Below, piece after piece: positions 1 through 11,422 of a stretch of 64,000 nt of DNA. The stretch's first letter is position 1; each line of letters opens with the position of its first letter. The position numbers and the translations under genes were made by a program. The notes beneath the pieces were generated by a model that was not told where the DNA came from, did not search any database, and saw only the letters and a list, made by a program, of their open reading frames with translations. The DNA is taken from assembly GCF_030052815.1 (NCBI RefSeq), contig NC_079502.1, forward strand, positions 5,546,103 to 5,610,102, in the 5' to 3' direction. Origin of the DNA: Hevea brasiliensis. Lineage: Eukaryota > Streptophyta > Magnoliopsida > Malpighiales > Euphorbiaceae.

Positions 1-430
1 CAGATTGACAAATTCCTTTTCATACTCTGCCACTGTCAGCTGTCTCTGCCTCAGGTTAATGCACTCTCTTCTTCTCTCTTCCAGGCATATACTACCCATA
101 TATTTCTTCTTGAATTCTGAGAGGAAGAAATCCCAAGTTATTAATTCTGGTTGCACTTCACTGGACACCGTATCCCACCATTCATATGCATCATCTTGCA
201 GTAGAGATACCACAGCTTCTAGATTTTGTTCAGGAGTGCAGTGGAGTTGTTTTAAAACTCTGCCTATTCTGTTCAACTAGTTTTCGACTATAATAGAATC
301 ATCTTCTCTCTTGCGAAAGAAATCCACTGCTCCAAATTTTCTCAGTCTTTCCAGGTGTGATTTCTGCTGTGGAGGTGGTGGTGGTGGTGGCATTACCCCA
401 GCCATTTGTCTGAAGAGTTTGGCCATTTAC
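1..430 (-). pseudogene. Ty3-gypsy gag (retrotransposon gag domain), 3' part missing
   Basis: Read on the minus strand, this encodes a Pro-rich stretch (a run of seven Pro near 385), then a typical plant gypsy gag domain with the words LRKFGAVDFF, FRKRED, EQNLEAV, DDAYEWWDTV, TWDFFLSEFKKKY and EYEKEF in the expected order. Gag would form the virus-like particle that packages the element RNA. An in-frame TAG at 277-279 replaces the Trp normally seen after VEN, so this copy cannot make the full protein. The frame is otherwise open to the window edge. The start codon is not certain; a stop near 515 lies upstream of the Pro run. Family call is firm, exact limits are not. Confidence 0.8.
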
Positions 431-673
431 TGGAACATGGCCTGTGGAGGCCGAGGTGCTCTGCTGAGCCGGTGGAGCGAGTTCTCCTACCCCCGCCTCA
501 TTCTGCAGGTGGAGCATGACTCTCCACTTCCTCTTCAACTGCCCTTTGAGATGTGGGGTCCATATCCTATTCAAAATAACAAAAACAAATAGATCTGCAT
601 TAGTGCCACATCGACTCTTACAAATACAATGCATGATATGGACTCGATCTAGGCCCAGAAACGCTTAAACTGT

Positions 674-685
674 GCTCTGATACTA
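674..685 (-). other. Primer binding site of the gypsy element
   Basis: On the minus strand this reads TAGTATCAGAGC, one base from TGGTATCAGAGC, the complement of the initiator tRNA-Met 3' end used to prime reverse transcription. It lies five bases inside the LTR end, as expected, and fixes the orientation of the element. Confidence 0.85.
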
Positions 686-690
686 CTAAA

Positions 691-3600
691 TGTGACACCC
701 CCTACCCATCTATAGTATAGCCGAGTAAGAAATGTCACACAGTGTACCGGAACACCCTATTTTATTTTAATCCTTTTTATCCTTCCTGATTTATTTTTAT
801 CATAGCTATGAAGTACAATTAGTGAAGTATAATTTATTTAAGTCATTTATGGAAAACATCAATTTATTTGAGGTTTCGCAAATTTTATAGAAAATTCGGC
901 AGAGTACCGGTTACAAATGGAGAAAATAGTTCTTCGGAACCTGAGAAAAACACTTCCAAATTTCTCAATCAATCCCAAACTCCATTTCATCAACAAAATC
1001 TCAATATTTTTCAACAACATTTCCATTTCTCAATCATTCATTTCATATGATATTCATGTAAAAGTCATCAATAAATATTCACTTTTTCATTCATAAACAT
1101 AATTTTCACTATTTACATTGATAACAAAATACATTACATGAGTTTCAATTTCACATGAGAAAGTAAAAGTTAATTACAAAATATCAAAATAAAACCTAGT
1201 GTCCTACCAATGCACTGACGACGGTGAAGTGACACGGACACTATGCAAAGCTGCAGAAGGTCTCACCCAGTCTGTGGTCTACTGGGCTCTCGGTTGGTCT
1301 CTCCAGAACCTACGCATAGCAAAAAGCAACGCGCTAAGCAATAATGCTTAGTGGTGCCAATAATAGAATAAAAAGAAATAATAGAAAATAAATATGCAGT
1401 GCATGTTCTGATATCTTATGCAGACAATTTTTCGATCATTATTGGTAATCTTATTTATTTTTTACTTGTTATATTCATAATTTCATTAAATTTATTCACT
1501 TTCATTTTTTTTGTTGCTCAAATAACCTATACTAGATGACTGGACTGGATAAACGGGTAAACTGGCACTGGGTATCAAGTACCTCAGGCCATCACACTAT
1601 CGGTCACATATGTATCTCCCGGTGTGCAACAAAACAGCTAATAAGCTGTAATAACATTAGGCACAAGGCCAAGTATCATCATAATGTCAGAATGGCTAAA
1701 AGCCATGAAATCACAGAATGGCATAATGCCATATGCAGTACTGCTAACTGAGCCCTATTGGCATGCCAACCTATCCAAACCAATCTTGCTAGGTATACTA
1801 GGGCATGTTACACTTTTAAATTATACAATTCTTGAAATTTAAGTTTAGGCGTTACTATTCATTTCATTAGTCAACTAAAATGTTGACTTTTGCATAGACA
1901 ATAGGTACATTGGTTCTAATACTCCCAACATACCACATTTTGCATTCTAAAGTTGTTGGTATTGATTGCCAATACCATTTCTAAGCTTAGTGTTATTAAA
2001 AATTTTTAGATTTCAAATCTCATATTTACTGTTCCATTGGTTATTTATACAATAGGAATTTGATAAAATTGTTTTCATGAAAGTTGTTCCTTATTTTGTA
2101 TAGTTACATTTCCTTTTTTGAATCACTCTATTTAGAGTTTTGTAGCTCAAGTTATAGCCTAAACACCATAACTGGCCGGATTAGACAGAATCCAAAATTC
2201 TGGACAAAACTGGTTCTGCTAGATTTTGTAACCTAAGTTTGGTTGGAAATTTGACTAGGTTATGGTTAGAATTTGAGTTTGATTTCTTCATGAAAGTTAT
2301 AGGTCTATATCTCAGCTTTCTGCTGGTAAAATTTCAATTCAATTGGACCTTTCTACACTGAGTTATGACTAAATAAATAAACATTATTTATTTAGTCATT
2401 TTGCCCAGGCAGAATGCAAGTCACTCGAATTAGGATAATTTTTAGGTCAACTTGGTTTGATTTTCTGAGCAGGGTTTCTATACCAAAGTTGTGTCATTAT
2501 GTGTCTAGTTTCATGTCCAATTGGCATTGCACCAATTGAACCTCTACAACTCCATTTATAATTGCCTAAACCTATTAGACTCATGCTCAGTCCTGCAGGT
2601 CAGCCAAGGCAGCTCACCCACACTCAATTGCTAAGCCTCAACTCACTTCATTTTCTCATCATACATAGCCAAATGGTCACTAGTTGTCCATTTAAACTTT
2701 CATTCACCAACACATGAGTAAATCCCTAGGTTTTGCCCAAACCCTAACTCCATCAACTTCAATTCTTCTTATAGATGCAATCAATGAATTGAGATATCTA
2801 ATTCATGTTCAATGGCAGCCATGGACCACTATAAATTAATCTAATCAATGAAATCCTAACATACTCTAAGGCTGCCAAAATTTTGAAGAGTGCATACTTA
2901 TAGTTTTCTTTCCAATTCCTTGCAATTTCTGAGCTCAATCGAGTCCTTAAACATATATTGAAAGAAATGAAGAGAGATTGGTCACTAACCTTATGAGCAG
3001 AATTTTTTCACTCAAAATTCCTTCACTTTCTTTGGCTTTCTTGGCAGCCAAACACTTACTTAAGATGTAATATCAAGTTTTAATGAAGGATAGTAGAAGG
3101 TTTATGGTGTATTTACAAGGAGAATTTAGTGAGAAGAAAAGCATCCATGGAGGGAAAGAGAGAGATAGGTTCGAGTGGAAATGGGAAAGAAGAAGAAATA
3201 TGTTTTTTCTTTCATTTTCTACCCATTTTATTCATTTTAAATGGGTTAAGGACATGTGTCACAATGTGATTGGTCATTGGGATTTTAATGACATCATAAT
3301 GATGTCAAAATTTCCATTTATTCCATTTTCTTTCCTTTTTCTTTTCTACTCATTTTCAATTCAATTTTTAGCAGTATTTATTCATATTTTATGTTATAAT
3401 AATTATTTACTTAACTGGACAAGTCAACCAAAAATCACCTCTGAAGGCGAAATGACCAAAATGCCCTCCATTGGGCTTAACAGACCAAAATTGTCTGTAC
3501 CTATTGAAAAATTTTTCTAAGCATTTTCTTGGCATTCTAACGCCATAGGAACCTCAATGACCCTTCTCTAGAGTCCCAAAAATTATTTTATGAATTTTCC

Positions 3601-3806
3601 ACTAGGTTACCCATCGCTAGGGCACCGACTCGTTTAACTTGATTGTATTTTATTTCTAAAATTTTTCCTAAATTTTTCTTGTTAATATTTGAGTTAATTA
3701 TGGTTTCTTATTTTAGTTTAAATATTTTTTAGGTTCTAGCTATTCGGACAGACACTGATCACCGGAACAGTAGAATGTACGGAGTTGCTACAGGGAGGTT
3801 ATTACA
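691..3806 (-). repeat. 5' LTR of the gypsy element (about 3.1 kb)
   Basis: The LTR begins on the minus strand with TGTAATAACCTCCC (its complement ends at 3806) and ends with TGTCACA next to the primer binding site, giving TG...CA termini. It is 3116 bp, long but within the range of plant gypsy LTRs. The interior is AT-rich and has no convincing coding region: the 145-codon open frame at 3083-3520 has no recognisable domain and lies wholly inside the LTR. The second LTR is off-window, so insertion age cannot be judged here. Confidence 0.75.
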
Positions 3807-3810
3807 GAAT

Positions 3811-4110
3811 TCTTCTCTGATCTCCACATATTTTAAGATTTTGGCTAAGAATTGGGTAAGAACTCTCTCCCGATCTCTTAAAGTATTCTGTTTAAAGTTT
3901 TAAGCGAAGGATATCGGATAAGAACTCTCCTCCGATCTCCACATATTTTTTGACTGAGAATCAGGTAAGAACTCTCCCCCGATCTCTTAATGTATTCCGT
4001 TTAGAGTTTTAAGTGAAGGAACTTGGATAAGAACTCTCCTCCGATCTCCACATATTTTTTTTGGCTGAGAATCAGTTAAGAACTCTCCCCTGATCTCTTA
4101 AGGTATGTTC
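3811..4110. repeat. Tandem repeat, about 110-bp unit, 2.7 copies
   Basis: Units beginning near 3843, 3952 and 4063 share the words GGTAAGAACTCTC, CCGATCTCTTAA, GTTTTAAG and CTCCGATCTCCACATATT in the same order. The repeat is imperfect and the third copy is partial. It lies in a non-coding part of the retroelement, where such arrays are common in LTRs and untranslated regions. Confidence 0.8.
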
Positions 4111-5169
4111 ATTAGAACGGAGTTTTGTAAGGACTTAGAACTAAGGATTCTGGTAAGGAGTCTTTCTGGACCTCCGCTTTTATCGGAATAGAGTACCGAA
4201 GACACAAGAAGTCCAGGTAAAGCTTTTCCTAGCCTACGGGACCTTATGACTAGATAGTGAACAAAAGACCGAACTCTTTACCGATCTTTCACCTGATCAT
4301 TTTATTAGAATTCTTCGATTAGCGATATCCGATCTCTTTTGTCACTAGTCTGGGATCCGATCTGATCTTAATTCCCTATCTATTGTATTTTCACCTAGTT
4401 TCGTTCTGAGGCCTGATCTCATAACTCGTTTATTTGACCTATTCTTATTTCTGATCTATTCAACCTTTTGCTACGCCTATCTTTTATCACTTTACATTCA
4501 TTCAGGCCCGAAGCTCTCATGTTAAAATACTTCTACCAATATCTTTTAGGTTATCTACAAGTTGTCCACGACCTGAACGTCTAGTCTCGAAGGAAATGAA
4601 AACTAAGAGGAGATAAATAGAGTTTACGAATGAATAGAAAAAGAAGACTTGGGAAATGACTATTGGCCTGGATAATCTACTTTGGGATTTTAGTGCGACT
4701 GAATATAAAAGAAATTTTAAGAATAAAAATGGAGAAAATAAACCACAAGTATTCGACAAAATGACAGTCAAGACACTTACCTGTGAGAAGTTGAGGAAAC
4801 TAATGAGCTAACTCTAGTGTCCACAAATCTTGTAGAGGTGAAAGCTGATGGCCAAAAGACTAGTACTTACTCGAAGTAATAGGAACCAGGTCGGAATGAA
4901 GTTAAGCTTAGAGAGTAATGTACTGATATTAGGGTGGTGAGGATGAAACTGAACGAAAATGGTCTTACAGAGTAATGAAAAGACACTGAAAATGAAAATT
5001 TCAGGGTTCAAAACTCCTTCAATGAAGATACTTCAGAAAACTAGTTTCTAAAGTTTCTCAAAAGCTCAGAATGGCAAATTAGCAAGACTGAATCAAATTT
5101 TAGAGTCTTTCCACTATAATCTCCACCACCTTTTTTTTTGTCCGTCTCTTCTACAGTATTGCATGCAGG

Positions 5170-5177
5170 TATTTATA
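5170..5177 (-). promoter_or_regulatory. Possible TATA box (minus strand)
   Basis: Minus strand reads CCCTATAAATACC, a good plant TATA context, pointing left. No open frame of value follows it. It may be the promoter of the retroelement if that element runs on the minus strand. Weak on its own. Confidence 0.3.
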
Positions 5178-6398
5178 GGGAACGAGTGCTCATCATGGAG
5201 GGTCAGAATCTGATCAGGGGAGACGGAGGGTTTAGATTCAAAAGGACACAATCCGATGCCTGAGAATTAAAGAGAATTAAAATAGAGGGTTGGGATTCCA
5301 TTCAGAATATGAGAATTAACGAGTGCTCATCCAACAGCTTAAGGTCTTGCCTTACAAGATGGATCCGAAAGCTGGGAATAAAAAGTGCCGAACTTATCGT
5401 CTGCTTTTTGATCCAAGGGCTCTGGGTCCATCCTTACAATTGTGATCATTGGTGGAGATCAAAATGTACAGGACTGCCATAACTGTTTTGGCGTCTGTCA
5501 GCTAGGTAGGCGTTTCTACAAATGAGGCGTGTAGTGAAGATTTGATCACGCCTACAATGCTTTAACTAACTTGGCTCTGATTATGAAGAGAATCATTTGA
5601 AAGTCATTCAATCTCTCCGCTTTTCGACCTCTATTTCTTCCGATCTCCCTATTACGACCCTCTCCTTTTCCGATCTCTCTCGTATCGGGTCCCTCCTCAT
5701 TTCCTGATCTCTCCAATTCTAGATTTTTCCCCTTTATCTGCCCTGCCTTGGTCAACGCAATTAATTCTTCAGTTACCAATGCATTCGCTTCGGTTTTTGT
5801 ATACAATAAATGCCCAGGCCCTATATGTATGCACCCACAGGGAAATTCTCTTCACACTTCACTTTTCTCTTTTAGTTTTTTTTTAATGCTCTTTTCCTCC
5901 AATTCAAGCTTCTTTGGTAAAAATTCTGATTATGGTTGCTTTTGATCTTTTCCAGATTGTTTTCTTCGCCCTTCGCCTAAAAGTTTATGACCCCGGCGTT
6001 CGGAGAACCATGAGGACATTATCTGATGACAGTGATGGAACTGGATTAATTTATCGATCAAGATCAAAAGTGATGAACGTACCGATCTCGAATTGGTGTA
6101 CCGATATAATTGGTGGATTGATCTCGGGAAAGAAGACTGCTAATTTTAATCTTAATATCGGTGACCGCCTCTTGAAGTTCATTTGGCCCCTCACCATGTC
6201 GGGCGTCCTGACTGTAGCTCGGTTCTGGTCGATGACTTCGACGATAACTCCACTCAATATCATGAGAGTCATAGTCACCCTATCTGAGCTGCACATCTAT
6301 CCAATACTTGTGGCTGGCTTTCTGATCAAACACATCTTTTGATTCAGCCATAAGACTAGGCTTTGACATAGGCTATTATTAGGTAAGATGTAGTGCTA

Positions 6399-6507
6399 AT
6401 CTTTAGAGATCACCCAAATAATGTAATCCGATCTTTAAAGATTTCCCCAATGATGTAATCCGATCTCTTGAGATCGTCCAGATGATGTAATCCGATCTTT
6501 GGAAATG
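6399..6507. repeat. Tandem repeat, 32-bp unit, 3.4 copies
   Basis: Three exact-length 32-bp units (6399-6430, 6431-6462, 6463-6494) and a partial fourth share ATCTTTA-AGAT at the start and ATGTAATCCG at the end. Each unit starts with a short inverted motif around AGAT. The array lies about 280 bp upstream of a TATA box and the PF04195-like frame, a position typical of enhancer repeats in an LTR, though no function is shown. Confidence 0.9.
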
Positions 6508-6781
6508 AAATGAAATTTTATTTGAAGGTTTTTATTTTATTATTGCATTAGTTATTTTTCCAATCTCTGATATACATGTCTGATCTGATCCCTAAACAAA
6601 TCTCTATTAGCCAATCCATGGTTTCGAAAGTTTGTTCGATACGAAGACCTCAGCTAACTGATCTCATTTATTTGGTTTTTATTATGTTTCTAGAACCTTC
6701 TTGAGACGTGTCGAGGAAGTGGCAGGTTCTGCTAATCGATGCGTCGCTTGGGACTTCGTGAGCATCTAATGCTCATACGGG

Positions 6782-6789
6782 TATAAATA
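6782..6789 (+). promoter_or_regulatory. TATA box upstream of the PF04195-like frame
   Basis: GGGTATAAATAGGGG is a strong plant TATA context, 157 bp before the ATG at 6946. A transcript starting about 30 bp downstream would have a 5' leader of roughly 130 nt. This suggests the frame was transcribed from its own promoter. Confidence 0.55.
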
Positions 6790-6945
6790 GGGGAGAGGCG
6801 CGTCAGTCATTTCCTTATGTCATTTTCAGAACCTCTCTAACAATCTCAGTGTTTTCTCTCATTTTCTCAAGTTTTTCTAGCACCAATCACATTCTGGTAA
6901 GGATTTTGATTCTTTTCTCAGTTAATTTCTTCTGTTTTCCTAAAA

Positions 6946-7842
6946 ATGAGCAGCGTCGAGGGTCAGAGAGCTGCGAGCCCGCCTTCCGTCCATATTTCAT
7001 GGACCTCGGAAGAAGGCGATGCGACAGGGCCAAGCGGATGCCCCAGTACAGCCATCATTTCGATCACTAGTCAGATTGCCAGACCGAGGCGGGGAGGATC
7101 TTCTCTAAGAGAAAACCTACCAGTCGATGAGTTGCCTTCGATCTTGAGAGAAACCGATCTTCAATCTATAAGCCAAGAGTACAATCTTCAGATCGAATCT
7201 TTCGAGCTAATCAAGTGCCATGGTGACCTTCGAGCCGATCACTTCTTTGAGGAAAGTGATCTCCTCATCGTATACGAAGAACAACTGAAGGCCGGACTCC
7301 GTTTTCCTTTAGACAAGTTTTATAAGGCCGTCCTAAAGCTCCACCACGTCTCGGTAGCCCAAGTGCATCCAAACTCCTGGCGGACTTTAGTAGCCTTCAG
7401 AGGTCTCTGCCGAGCTAAGGGTCTGGAACCTACGGCTAAAGTCTTTACCGAGCTTCATAGACTTGCCCGAAGGAAGGATGACGAGTTCTAATTTTTTCAG
7501 GCTAAGCTAAACTGCTCACTTTTTACCGATCTCCCTTCTTCATTGAAGAATTGGAAGGATCGATTTTTTATATTAAGGAGCAAGACTCCAAACGGCTTTG
7601 AAGGCTTCCCATGGAGTTGGCAATACTTGGTCGCTTTGATTCCAAAGAAAATCACTTTGAATACGGACGAAGACACCATGGTAAAAGAGTTAAAGACTCA
7701 GGCATCTACCCACAAATTCTCGTGCTTAAACGCGGTTATGGCCGAACTGAAGTATTGGATGATGCGGCTGATCACTAATGAAGACTACGAGCTTCATCTC
7801 TTTGACCTCGATCCTGGTACTTCCCCAATCTCTGGCCTTTGA
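6946..7842 (+). pseudogene. PF04195-like 'putative gypsy type transposon' protein, one nonsense codon
   Basis: A 298-codon frame broken only by TAA at 7489-7491; the reading frame before and after the stop is the same, so this is one gene with a point mutation. The N-terminal part carries SILRETDLQSISQEY and the C-terminal part LPSSLKNWKDRFFIL and GFPWSW, words typical of the plant family named Transposase_28 / putative gypsy type transposon (PF04195). These proteins are encoded by LTR retroelements, usually outside gag-pol; their biochemical role is not known. A TATA box lies 157 bp upstream. The family call rests on recognised words, not on a search. No intron is needed to keep the frame. 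Confidence 0.65.
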
Positions 7843-7879
7843 ATCTTAGTGAACTCACTTACTTCTTCTCTGTGTAGGT

Positions 7880-8799
7880 ATGGCGGGTGGCGATACTTCC
7901 AAGAAGAGCTGCAAGCAAAAAAGGGAGGTCTCTCGAAAAGTGCGGGCGATGAAGGGGGCCACCGTTACTGATGCTCAGACCCCCCAGCGGGAATTGGTTG
8001 AGGTTCTGAGCTCACCTCCCTGACCTCGGGAACAACCGATCCTAGAGGTAGAGATCATCGCTCCTGCTCCTCAGCAGATCGAACTTATGCCTCCTGTGCC
8101 TCCTTCGATCTCTTCCACTGTGGAAGGCGAGTCCTCGGGTCCTACAGCTAGGACACTTTCCCAGGGTGCTCAACTCTTGATTCAATCACTGGAAAGAAAC
8201 CGCTCAACAGAGGAAACCCCGGGCTAGCCAAGGTTATGGGCGCTTCTATCTGCTTCCAAGAAGATCGAAACAGATTGGCAGAGGAGAGCATAGATGATAT
8301 CTTAACTCAGACGATGAGCTTGGGCTTAGAGGCCATAGCCAACTAACATGTGATCCGAGAGAAGGCCCATGCTTTAAGGAGGGAGATTCTTAAGGCGGTC
8401 CAGGATGCCTCAGCCGCACAAGCTCAACTCTCCTCTGCCAATGACTATATCGTCAGATTGGAAGATCGGATGAAGGGTTGCGAAGAGAAAATATCTGAAG
8501 TGGAGCAAGAACTTGAAGCCTCCCGAGCTGGTCGATCTGTCGATCTTGCTCGTTTTGATGAAGAACTTCGGGCAAAGAAAGAGGAGCTCCGAGCGAAGGA
8601 TGAGGAGCTCCTAGCCAAGGAGGAGAAAAGCACAACAAAAGAGGCCGGGGCTTATGTGAGCACCCATAATGACCTTCTGGCCGAACTGAGGAAGCGGTAT
8701 CCTGAGGAAGACTTCTCATGGATGAATGAGCTCGCTCCAGAGGCCGAAGAGAAGAACAACAAGGAGCCAGAAAGAGAGAAAGAGAGAGAGATCAGATAG
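7880..8799 (+). pseudogene. Decayed retroelement frame ending in a coiled coil
   Basis: A second plus-strand frame starting at ATG 7880, 38 bp after the previous one. It has a Lys/Arg-rich start, then a Pro/Ser-rich linker. It is broken by in-frame stops at 8021 (TGA) and 8225 (TAG), a frameshift near 8228 and a TAA at 8344. From 8350 to 8799 it is open and encodes an Arg/Lys/Glu-rich coiled coil: heptads with EELRAKKEELRAKDEELLAKE at its core and an acidic tail. In plant elements with PF04195 genes a coiled-coil C-terminal half commonly follows, so this is probably the rest of the same protein, once joined by splicing (a TGTGTAG acceptor lies just before 7880). It is unlikely to be a host gene. 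Confidence 0.6.
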
Positions 8800-9014
8800 C
8801 GGATGATGTACCTGGGGAGCAGGCTAGGGGTGATCCACCTGCTGAGTGACTTGTATATATTTTCCTTGAAATGAATAGAAGTCCTTTTATTTACTTTCTT
8901 TGTTGAGATTAGAAAGCGCCCAAATCATATGAGTACTTAATTATTTGCACGTATTCGAACATTAAACTTGAAAGCAACCATTAATCAGAGTATAAGAGAT
9001 CGGAAAGACATTAC

Positions 9015-9083
9015 ACGTAAGCTTGAGATCGGACTAAGTGTAAGCTTGAGATCGGACTAAACGTAAGCTTAAGATCAGACTAA
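9015..9083. repeat. Tandem repeat, 23-bp unit, 3 copies
   Basis: Three contiguous 23-bp units (9015, 9038, 9061) share GTAAGCTTGAGATCGGACTAA with a few changes in the third. It lies in the right, non-coding flank of the retroelement, 435 bp before its end. Confidence 0.92.
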
Positions 9084-9523
9084 GTCATGACTAAACACAG
9101 GGTAAAACTTTAGAACATTAGAATCGGAAAACTTGACATTGACTTGAACCTTTAAGATTGGAACCATTATTAGATCGGAAAGAAACCGTAACTTTATTTT
9201 AAAAACATTGGGGGTCTTCAAACGAGAAATTCAAAACACTTCAATAGTCAAATGAAGTTCTATAATATTCGTACAGAGGGATCTGAGAGCATCGATTGGC
9301 AAGACTGGATAGCCTGGCAACCCAATATTGATTCGAACTCATCTGATAAGAGATCGAAAACAATTAACTAAACGTGGGATTAGTTTATTCCATGGTCGAG
9401 CAATCGGTGAGTTCGAAAAAGTCATTTGTGACCGAATGACATCAGTTGAGAGCGGATGATGAAGTCGACTTTTTAAAATCCCTTGACTTCGGAGGTCGGC
9501 GAAAATATGGTGTCGACAATACT

Positions 9524-10480
9524 ACTGGTGGGAAGCTTACTTAAGTATGAATATTGATTTCTTAAGTTTACACACCATATGGCATTTTTCTTCAACTGAG
9601 AAACCTTCAGGTTGGTCCATAAAAACTTCCTCTTCAAGTTTTCCATTTAGAAATCCTGGTTTCACATACATTTAGTGCAACTCTATGTCATAATGAGCTA
9701 CCAATACCATAATAATTCTTAATGAGTCTTTCTTTAAGACTGGTGAAAATGTTTCTTTATAGTCAGCACCATCCTTCTGAGTATAACCCTTAGCAACAAG
9801 TCTTGCTTTATATCATTTGATTTTTCCATTCGAGTCGTGCTTGGTCTTAAAGACCCATTTACACCCAACTCGTTTAGATCCTTCAAGCAATTCGACTAGA
9901 TCCCATACTTTATTTTGTTCTATAGATTTTAACTTATCTTTCATGGCATCTAACCACTTATCAGACTCATTACTTTCTATAGTTTGTGAAAAGGAAACTG
10001 GATCTTTATTAATTCCTATGTCAAAATCTGACTCTTGTGAGTAAACCATGTAATCATTAGCAATTGCCGATCTCCTTTCTCTTTGAGATCTTCTTAATGG
10101 CATTTCTTGTGGTTCACCTTCATTAGCTCTTTGTGAGTTAGTTTCTTCAGGATGTGTTTCATTATTATATTGTGTAGCATTGTTAGGTCCTTCAATAACT
10201 ACTGGAACAATATGTGGAGTAAGAGTGGATATTGGAACTTTAATAGGCATATGAAAATCAACTTTATTTTCTTGTATATCCACATCTTGTCTCTCAACAC
10301 TCCCCTTAACTTCATCATTCTCAAGGAATTTTGCATTACCAGTTTTCACAATTCTTGGACTATGGTTTGGAACATAAAACCTATACCTTTAGATTTCTCT
10401 GGATGACCAGTAAAGTATCCACTTATCATTCGAGAATCTAATATCTTTTCATGTGAATTATAAATTCTTGCTTCCACTCG
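9524..10480 (-). pseudogene. Copia reverse transcriptase, N-terminal part
   Basis: The minus strand encodes, in order, the upstream linker (LRRSQRERR), DKWLDAMKDKLKSIEQNKVWDLVE, GCKWVFKTKHD, KARLVAKGYTQKDGADY, TFSPV, GFLNGKLEEEVFMDQPEGF and MVCKLKKSIF, which are the conserved early blocks of copia RT. An open stretch of 178 codons covers 9813-10349. Stops occur at the KIK/YKARL junction, after IELH and in the KQASHQ block. The catalytic YVDD block is missing because the frame ends at 9524 against the neighbouring element. Confidence 0.88.
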
Positions 10481-10987
10481 GTAACCCTAGACATGCAAGC
10501 GCCTTAAAATAGGTTTCCTTTTAGTCCATAATTCATAAGGTGTTTTTGAGATTGCCTTACTGGGAACCCTATTTAACAAGTATACAATGGTTTTAAGTGC
10601 ATATATCCACAAAGATATAAGTAAAGAAGAGTTGCTCATCAAACTTCTAACCATATATATTAAAGTCTGATTTCGCCTTTCCACCACCTCATTTTATTAA
10701 GGAGTACTTGGCATGGTATATTATGCACATATGCCATAACTTTCTAAGAACTTTACAAATGGACCAGGACATTGTTCCATTTCAGTGTGTTTCCCATAGT
10801 ATTCACTACCTCTATCTGACCTTACTATTTTCACTTTCCTATCTAATTGCCTCTCAACCTCATTTATGTACACTTCAAGTGCATTTATTGATTGAGATTT
10901 TTCATTAAGCAAATAAATATGTTCATAATGTAAAAAATCATCAATAAAGGTAATAAAGTACTTTTCTCTACCAAAAGATGGAGTATC
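10481..10987 (-). pseudogene. Copia integrase core, C-terminal part
   Basis: Minus-strand words FITFIDDF, KIVRSDRGSEYYG, ESYGI, and after a stop MVERRNQTLIYMVRSLM and AISKTPYELW follow the order of the copia integrase core, with two of the catalytic acidic positions visible (the D of TFIDD region and the D of RSDRG). It joins across the Cassandra insertion to the HTDICGPF block at 11774. Integrase would insert the cDNA into the chromosome. Frames are broken by stops, so it is not functional. Confidence 0.85.
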
Positions 10988-10992
10988 AAAAG

Positions 10993-11348
10993 TGTGACGA
11001 CCGGACCCGGGAAAGCGGTCTGATGAGGGTGAGGAGTGGCTTAAGAGAATAAACTCCCGACAGGCTTTTAGGATGGCGAAGCTACCTAGGGTAGTGGAAT
11101 GTGGAGCACAGGAATGAAATGAATCATACATTAAAATGAGAGAAACTAATCACTAGAGGCGCTTTTTAGTGGAATAGCCTAGAGAGTTGAAAGAAGTCCG
11201 AGGTTAAGCGTACTCGCTTGAGAGAAATGCTTGGATGGGTGACCTCCTGGGAAGTTCTTCATTCCACCTATGGGACAAAATCGTGAGGCTCAGGATAGGG
11301 TGGCCCAAAATGGACAATTCCTCTAGTGGTTAGAGCAGAGGTGTTACA
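10993..11348 (+). repeat. Cassandra LTR 1
   Basis: Begins TGTGACGACC and ends GGTGTTACA. 356 bp. Aligns along its length with 11423-11768, with many point differences and a small gap near the start, which indicates an old insertion. Confidence 0.88.
11193..11262 (+). other. 5S rRNA-derived segment in LTR 1
   Basis: The words AGGTTAAGCG, CTTGAGAGAAATGCT, GGATGGGTGACCTCCTGGGA and AAGTTC follow the order of the 3' half of plant 5S rRNA (GTTAAGCGTGC, GCGAGAGTAGTACT, GGATGGGTGACCTCC, AAGTCC). This region includes the internal RNA polymerase III promoter (A box to C box) of 5S genes. It is not a 5S gene: the 5' half is absent and the sequence has diverged. Confidence 0.88.
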
Positions 11349-11350
11349 GA

Positions 11351-11362
11351 TGGCATTAAAGC
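11351..11362 (+). other. Primer-binding-like site of Cassandra
   Basis: TGGCATTAAAGC lies two bases after LTR 1 and differs by three transitions from TGGTATCAGAGC, the site for initiator tRNA-Met used by Cassandra elements. Confidence 0.75.
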
Positions 11363-11422
11363 TGAACCCCCTCTAGTAGATGTGTGGTTTGAGGATGAAC
11401 CAGGTGGAAGCTAGTGGACCTA

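Larger units (their letters stand above)
1..3806 (-). mobile_element. Ty3-gypsy LTR retrotransposon, partial
   Basis: Minus-strand LTR retrotransposon running off the left edge of the window. Reading leftward it has a long 5' LTR (691-3806), a primer binding site just inside it and a gag region (about 430 to 1). The protease, polymerase and other LTR must lie outside the window. The gag type places it among plant Ty3-gypsy elements; the lineage cannot be told without pol. It appears inserted in the element that starts at 3807, whose composition (recurrent CCGATCTC words) changes sharply at this border. The expected 5-bp target copy would be GAATT at 3807-3811, but its partner is off-window. 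Confidence 0.8.
3807..9518. mobile_element. LTR-type retroelement carrying a PF04195-like gene, partial
   Basis: This 5.7 kb block has one character throughout: CCGATCTC/GAGATCGG words recur from 3820 to 9400, and there are three separate short tandem arrays. Its right end reads GGTGTCGACA at 9509-9518, the complement of an LTR start TGTCGACACC, and it interrupts a copia reverse transcriptase, with ATACT as the next five bases. The left end is not visible because the gypsy element above is inserted in it. It carries two decayed plus-strand reading frames but no gag or pol. In plant Tat/Ogre-like elements extra sense or antisense frames of this kind are known, so the orientation of the whole element cannot be fixed here. 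Confidence 0.6.

Noticed and set aside
674..685. tRNA gene suggested by TATCAGAGC
   Set aside because: Only a 12-base primer binding site; no cloverleaf.
1536..1751. 71-codon plus-strand frame
   Set aside because: It lies within the gypsy LTR, has no domain and no support from context.
3083..3520. 145-codon open frame
   Set aside because: It lies inside a gypsy LTR, is rich in Phe/Ile/Lys as expected of AT-rich DNA, and has no recognisable domain.
4517..5011. Minus-strand frames of 84 and 65 codons near a TATA-like site
   Set aside because: No domain, Phe/Leu/Ser-rich composition of T-rich strand, inside a non-coding part of a retroelement.
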